Assembly: GCA_903851415.1 (NCBI GenBank)
Contig: CAINOE010000209.1
Span: 1 to 64,000, forward strand
Source: an uncultured Rhodopila sp.
GTDB taxonomy: Bacteria; Pseudomonadota; Alphaproteobacteria; Acetobacterales; Acetobacteraceae
Reading direction: 5' to 3'
DNA: 64,000 bases
A program made the position numbers and the translations under genes. Under the pieces are notes generated by a model. It did no database searches, had not been told where the DNA came from, and was given only the letters and a program-made list of their open reading frames with translations. Positions 61,878-64,000 of this stretch are shown here, piece by piece; the first letter of the stretch is position 1, and every line of letters begins with the position of its first letter.

Positions 61878-63812
61878 CTATGCGGCGACGGCTTCCACTT
61901 CCGAACGGGCTGCGTCCAGACACGCCTCCACCGCCTCCCGCAGCGACCCGACGTAGACATCGGCGCCCATGGCGGCTCGCAACCGGTCATCGGTCAGGAC
62001 CGATTGCTCCGCGGGCCACAGTCCGACCAGCAGACGCGCCGCCGGCAGGCGCTGCCGCAGGCGCCGGACCATATAGCGCAAGTGTGACGGCGCATCGCCA
62101 ATATCGAGATAGCACAGGCAGACCATCGCCACACCCTCCGTCTCCAGGGCGCCGATACGGCCGCGCGCAACCGCCGCGTGCGGCAGCACCCGCGCCTTCA
62201 GGCCGTTCTTGTGCAGCAACTGCGACAGCATGCTCGCCGCCGCCTCGTCCAGCGGACCGCGTCCGGCGATGCACAGCACCGGCGCCGGACCGCGCCAGGC
62301 TGCCGGCAGGGTGTCGCGGGCGACTTTCTCCGGAGGCGGATGCTTCGGCAGATCCTGCTCCGTGCGGGTGGGCGCGGCCGGTTCCTCGGCAGTGCCTTTC
62401 GATTTCGGTTCCCGGTCCTCGTGCTCGTCCAGATCGTCGATCAGGTTCTGAATCGCCTCCTTGATGCGGTCCAACTGAAGCTCGGTCAACACGCCGCGCG
62501 CGGCATCGACCGCCGCCAGCCGCAGGCCCTTCAGCGCGACCTCATCGTAGTAGGATGATAGCGGACGGTCGCGAAGCAGGTGCTCGGCCTGGCCGTGGGC
62601 TTCGTCGGGGTCGCCGGCCAGCATGCGCTGGTAGAAGCTTTCCACCGGCGTCAGGGCCGGGCGGTCGCCGAGGATCACGTCCAGGAACTCCAGCCGCTCC
62701 ACATGGCGGCCGAGCACGACCAGGCACAAGGTCAGCGGCGTGGACAGGATCAGGCCGATGGGACCCCACAGCCATGTCCAGAAGGTCGCGGACACGATGA
62801 CGGAGAACGGCGACAGGCCGGTGCTGTGGCCATACAGCAGAGGCTCGATGACCTGGCCGATGACCCCCTCGACGCCGACATAAAGGCCGGCGGTCCACAG
62901 CATCATCGACCAGCCGGGACTGACGGCGGCGGCCAACGCCAGCGGGAAGATCGCCACCAGCGGCGGGCCGATATAGGGGACGAATCTCAGCAGCGTCCCG
63001 ATCGCACCCCACAGGAACGGCGACGGTACGCCGATGACCAGCAGACCCAGGCCGGTGATCAGGCCGAACGCGGCGTTGACCCCGAGCTGGCTCAGGAAGT
63101 AGCGCGACAGCCGCCGCGCGGCATCGTTCATCGCCGCGGTGGTGCGGTGCAGGTCTGATGACCCGAACAGCCGGATCAGACGATCGCGCAGATCCTCGCG
63201 CTGCAGCAGCACGAAAATGGCGACGATCAGCACGATGGCGGTGGTGGAGAGCGGATCGACGATCGGGGCGATCACTCGCTCGGCAAGCTGCACCGGGGTC
63301 GGATCCGGCTCATGGATTTCCACCGACATCGGTTTCTGATCCGCCGCGTTGCGGGACTTCGGTTGCGGCGGCGGTGGCGGATTGAGCTGCTGGCCCAACC
63401 GGCTCATTAACGGACCGGCCTGGGACAGGGCGAATTTCTGCACCGCATCGACCTTGCCGCGGATCGTCAGCGCATATTGCGGCACCTCCTCCACCAGATC
63501 GGCGATCTGGCTGCCGATGAGCGTACCGGCGGCGAGGATGATGCTCAACGCCAGAAACACGGCAACCAGCACCGAAGGCACCCGCCCGAGACGGAGGCGC
63601 CGCAGCAGGTTGACCAGCGGGGCCAGCAGGAAGGACAGCAACACCGCCAACGTGATCGGGATCAGCACGGTGCGCCCGAGATACAGTCCCGCGACCACGA
63701 CCACGCCGACAGCCAGGGTCAGCAGACCGCTCAGGCCGGGCGTTTCAGCCGGCGGCACCGAGGCCGGCCGCCGCTCCGTCACATCGTCCGCCATGCGTTC
63801 CGCCTCGTACAT
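61878..63812 (-). CDS. AI-2E family (PerM-like) permease with a soluble C-terminal domain
   Basis: A 644-aa protein, far longer than the usual 350-aa AI-2E family members. The first part (about 30-400) has the PerM/UPF0118 layout: two N-terminal membrane hairpins, a large extracytoplasmic loop with a PPPPP run, then SQLGVNAAFGLITGLGL, LRFVPYIGPPLVAIFPL and LWGPIGLILSTPLTLCLVVLGRH. An acidic linker leads to a C-terminal Rossmann-like domain (about 510-640; VLCIAGRGPLDEAAASML ... VAMVCLCYLDIGDAPSHLRYMV) resembling a B12-binding-type regulatory fold. Members export small molecules or act as Na+/H+ antiporters. ATG 63812 or 63794 may start it. Confidence 0.85.
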   Translation of the reverse strand: MYEAERMADDVTERRPASVPPAETPGLSGLLTLAVGVVVVAGLYLGRTVLIPITLAVLLSFLLAPLVNLLRRLRLGRVPSVLVAVFLALSIILAAGTLIGSQIADLVEEVPQYALTIRGKVDAVQKFALSQAGPLMSRLGQQLNPPPPPQPKSRNAADQKPMSVEIHEPDPTPVQLAERVIAPIVDPLSTTAIVLIVAIFVLLQREDLRDRLIRLFGSSDLHRTTAAMNDAARRLSRYFLSQLGVNAAFGLITGLGLLVIGVPSPFLWGAIGTLLRFVPYIGPPLVAIFPLALAAAVSPGWSMMLWTAGLYVGVEGVIGQVIEPLLYGHSTGLSPFSVIVSATFWTWLWGPIGLILSTPLTLCLVVLGRHVERLEFLDVILGDRPALTPVESFYQRMLAGDPDEAHGQAEHLLRDRPLSSYYDEVALKGLRLAAVDAARGVLTELQLDRIKEAIQNLIDDLDEHEDREPKSKGTAEEPAAPTRTEQDLPKHPPPEKVARDTLPAAWRGPAPVLCIAGRGPLDEAAASMLSQLLHKNGLKARVLPHAAVARGRIGALETEGVAMVCLCYLDIGDAPSHLRYMVRRLRQRLPAARLLVGLWPAEQSVLTDDRLRAAMGADVYVGSLREAVEACLDAARSEVEAVAA

Positions 63813-63850
63813 GTCGCGCCGTTAACGCTTAAGCGGCCCGTTCGTTCGCA

Positions 63851-64000
63851 TCATATTATGCTTGTACGAATTATGTCGCGTCCCGCCTGCCCCGCGGCAA
63901 GGCTCGTCGCGTTGATGACCGCGAGGCGGAAGCCGCCGGGCGGCATCGAATGTCCTGCCGGGTCCCGGTCTTCATGGAATGTGATCTGGACGCTGCGGAC
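63851..64000 (-). CDS. Possible C-terminal end of a gene entering from the right edge
   Basis: A minus-strand frame open from the window edge to TGA at 63851-63853 gives 49 residues (including RLAVINATSLAAGQAGRD) with a high G/C fraction at third positions. No family is recognisable. It would lie 38 bp upstream of the AI-2E permease gene on the same strand. The call rests on codon bias alone. Confidence 0.35.
   Translation of the reverse strand, partial: VRSVQITFHEDRDPAGHSMPPGGFRLAVINATSLAAGQAGRDIIRTSII

Overview
The window is GC-rich DNA with strong G/C at third codon positions. It carries an alphaproteobacterial-style argS / SPOR / nagZ / scpA / scpB cluster, a Grr-type radical SAM peptide system, and palindromes built on a GTCATGGCCCGG arm. 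These point to an alphaproteobacterium, most likely Rhodospirillales/Acetobacteraceae; that placement is inference. I saw no rRNA, tRNA, CRISPR array, transposase or phage gene.

Layout. Positions 1-5.6 kb: the start of a gene leaving the left edge, then a minus-strand transport operon (DcaP-like porin, AbgT transporter, SLC13/RCK_C permease). 6.1-9.3 kb: a minus-strand set with a cyclophane RiPP precursor (grrA), its radical SAM/SPASM maturase (grrM), an unrecognised secreted partner, a Rap1a/Tai-like protein and a glycine-zipper lipoprotein. 9.7-13.3 kb: an NAD(P)-binding protein, an MDR oxidoreductase and a repeat-containing beta-rich protein.

13.3-33.8 kb is the centrepiece. A CbbR-like LysR regulator is divergent from dabB-dabA (energy-coupled inorganic carbon uptake). 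Next comes a three-gene operon of giant multifunctional enzymes: a single-chain biotin-dependent acyl-CoA carboxylase with the domain order of eukaryotic ACC (1808 aa), trifunctional propionyl-CoA synthase (1828 aa) and bifunctional malonyl-CoA reductase (1257 aa). Together they can convert acetyl-CoA plus bicarbonate to malonyl-CoA, 3-hydroxypropionate and propionyl-CoA, which is the first arm of the 3-hydroxypropionate bicycle. A near-identical tripartite TNA-N8-TAA-N7-TGA element lies upstream of both dabBA and the carboxylase operon. It suggests that the LysR protein controls carbon uptake and the pathway as one regulon.

34-36 kb: an FGGY kinase and an unknown protein, then a 1.1-kb gap without a convincing gene. 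37.2-50.1 kb: three translationally coupled giant genes of unknown function (an FN3-like 1252-aa protein, a 937-aa phospholipase D-fold protein with a degenerate first HKD motif, and a 2127-aa beta-rich protein). All three lack obvious secretion signals. 50.4-57.3 kb: a membrane protein, then the housekeeping cluster argS, SPOR protein, nagZ, M50 protease, scpA, scpB. 57.3-64 kb: a cNMP-binding protein, an FTR1-cupredoxin iron permease with an outer-membrane partner and a Fur-like box, a small secreted protein, a secreted EEP-family phosphoesterase, a long AI-2E family permease, and the possible tail of a gene entering from the right edge.

Coordinates were read by eye. Family names come from motif and architecture recognition, not from database searches.
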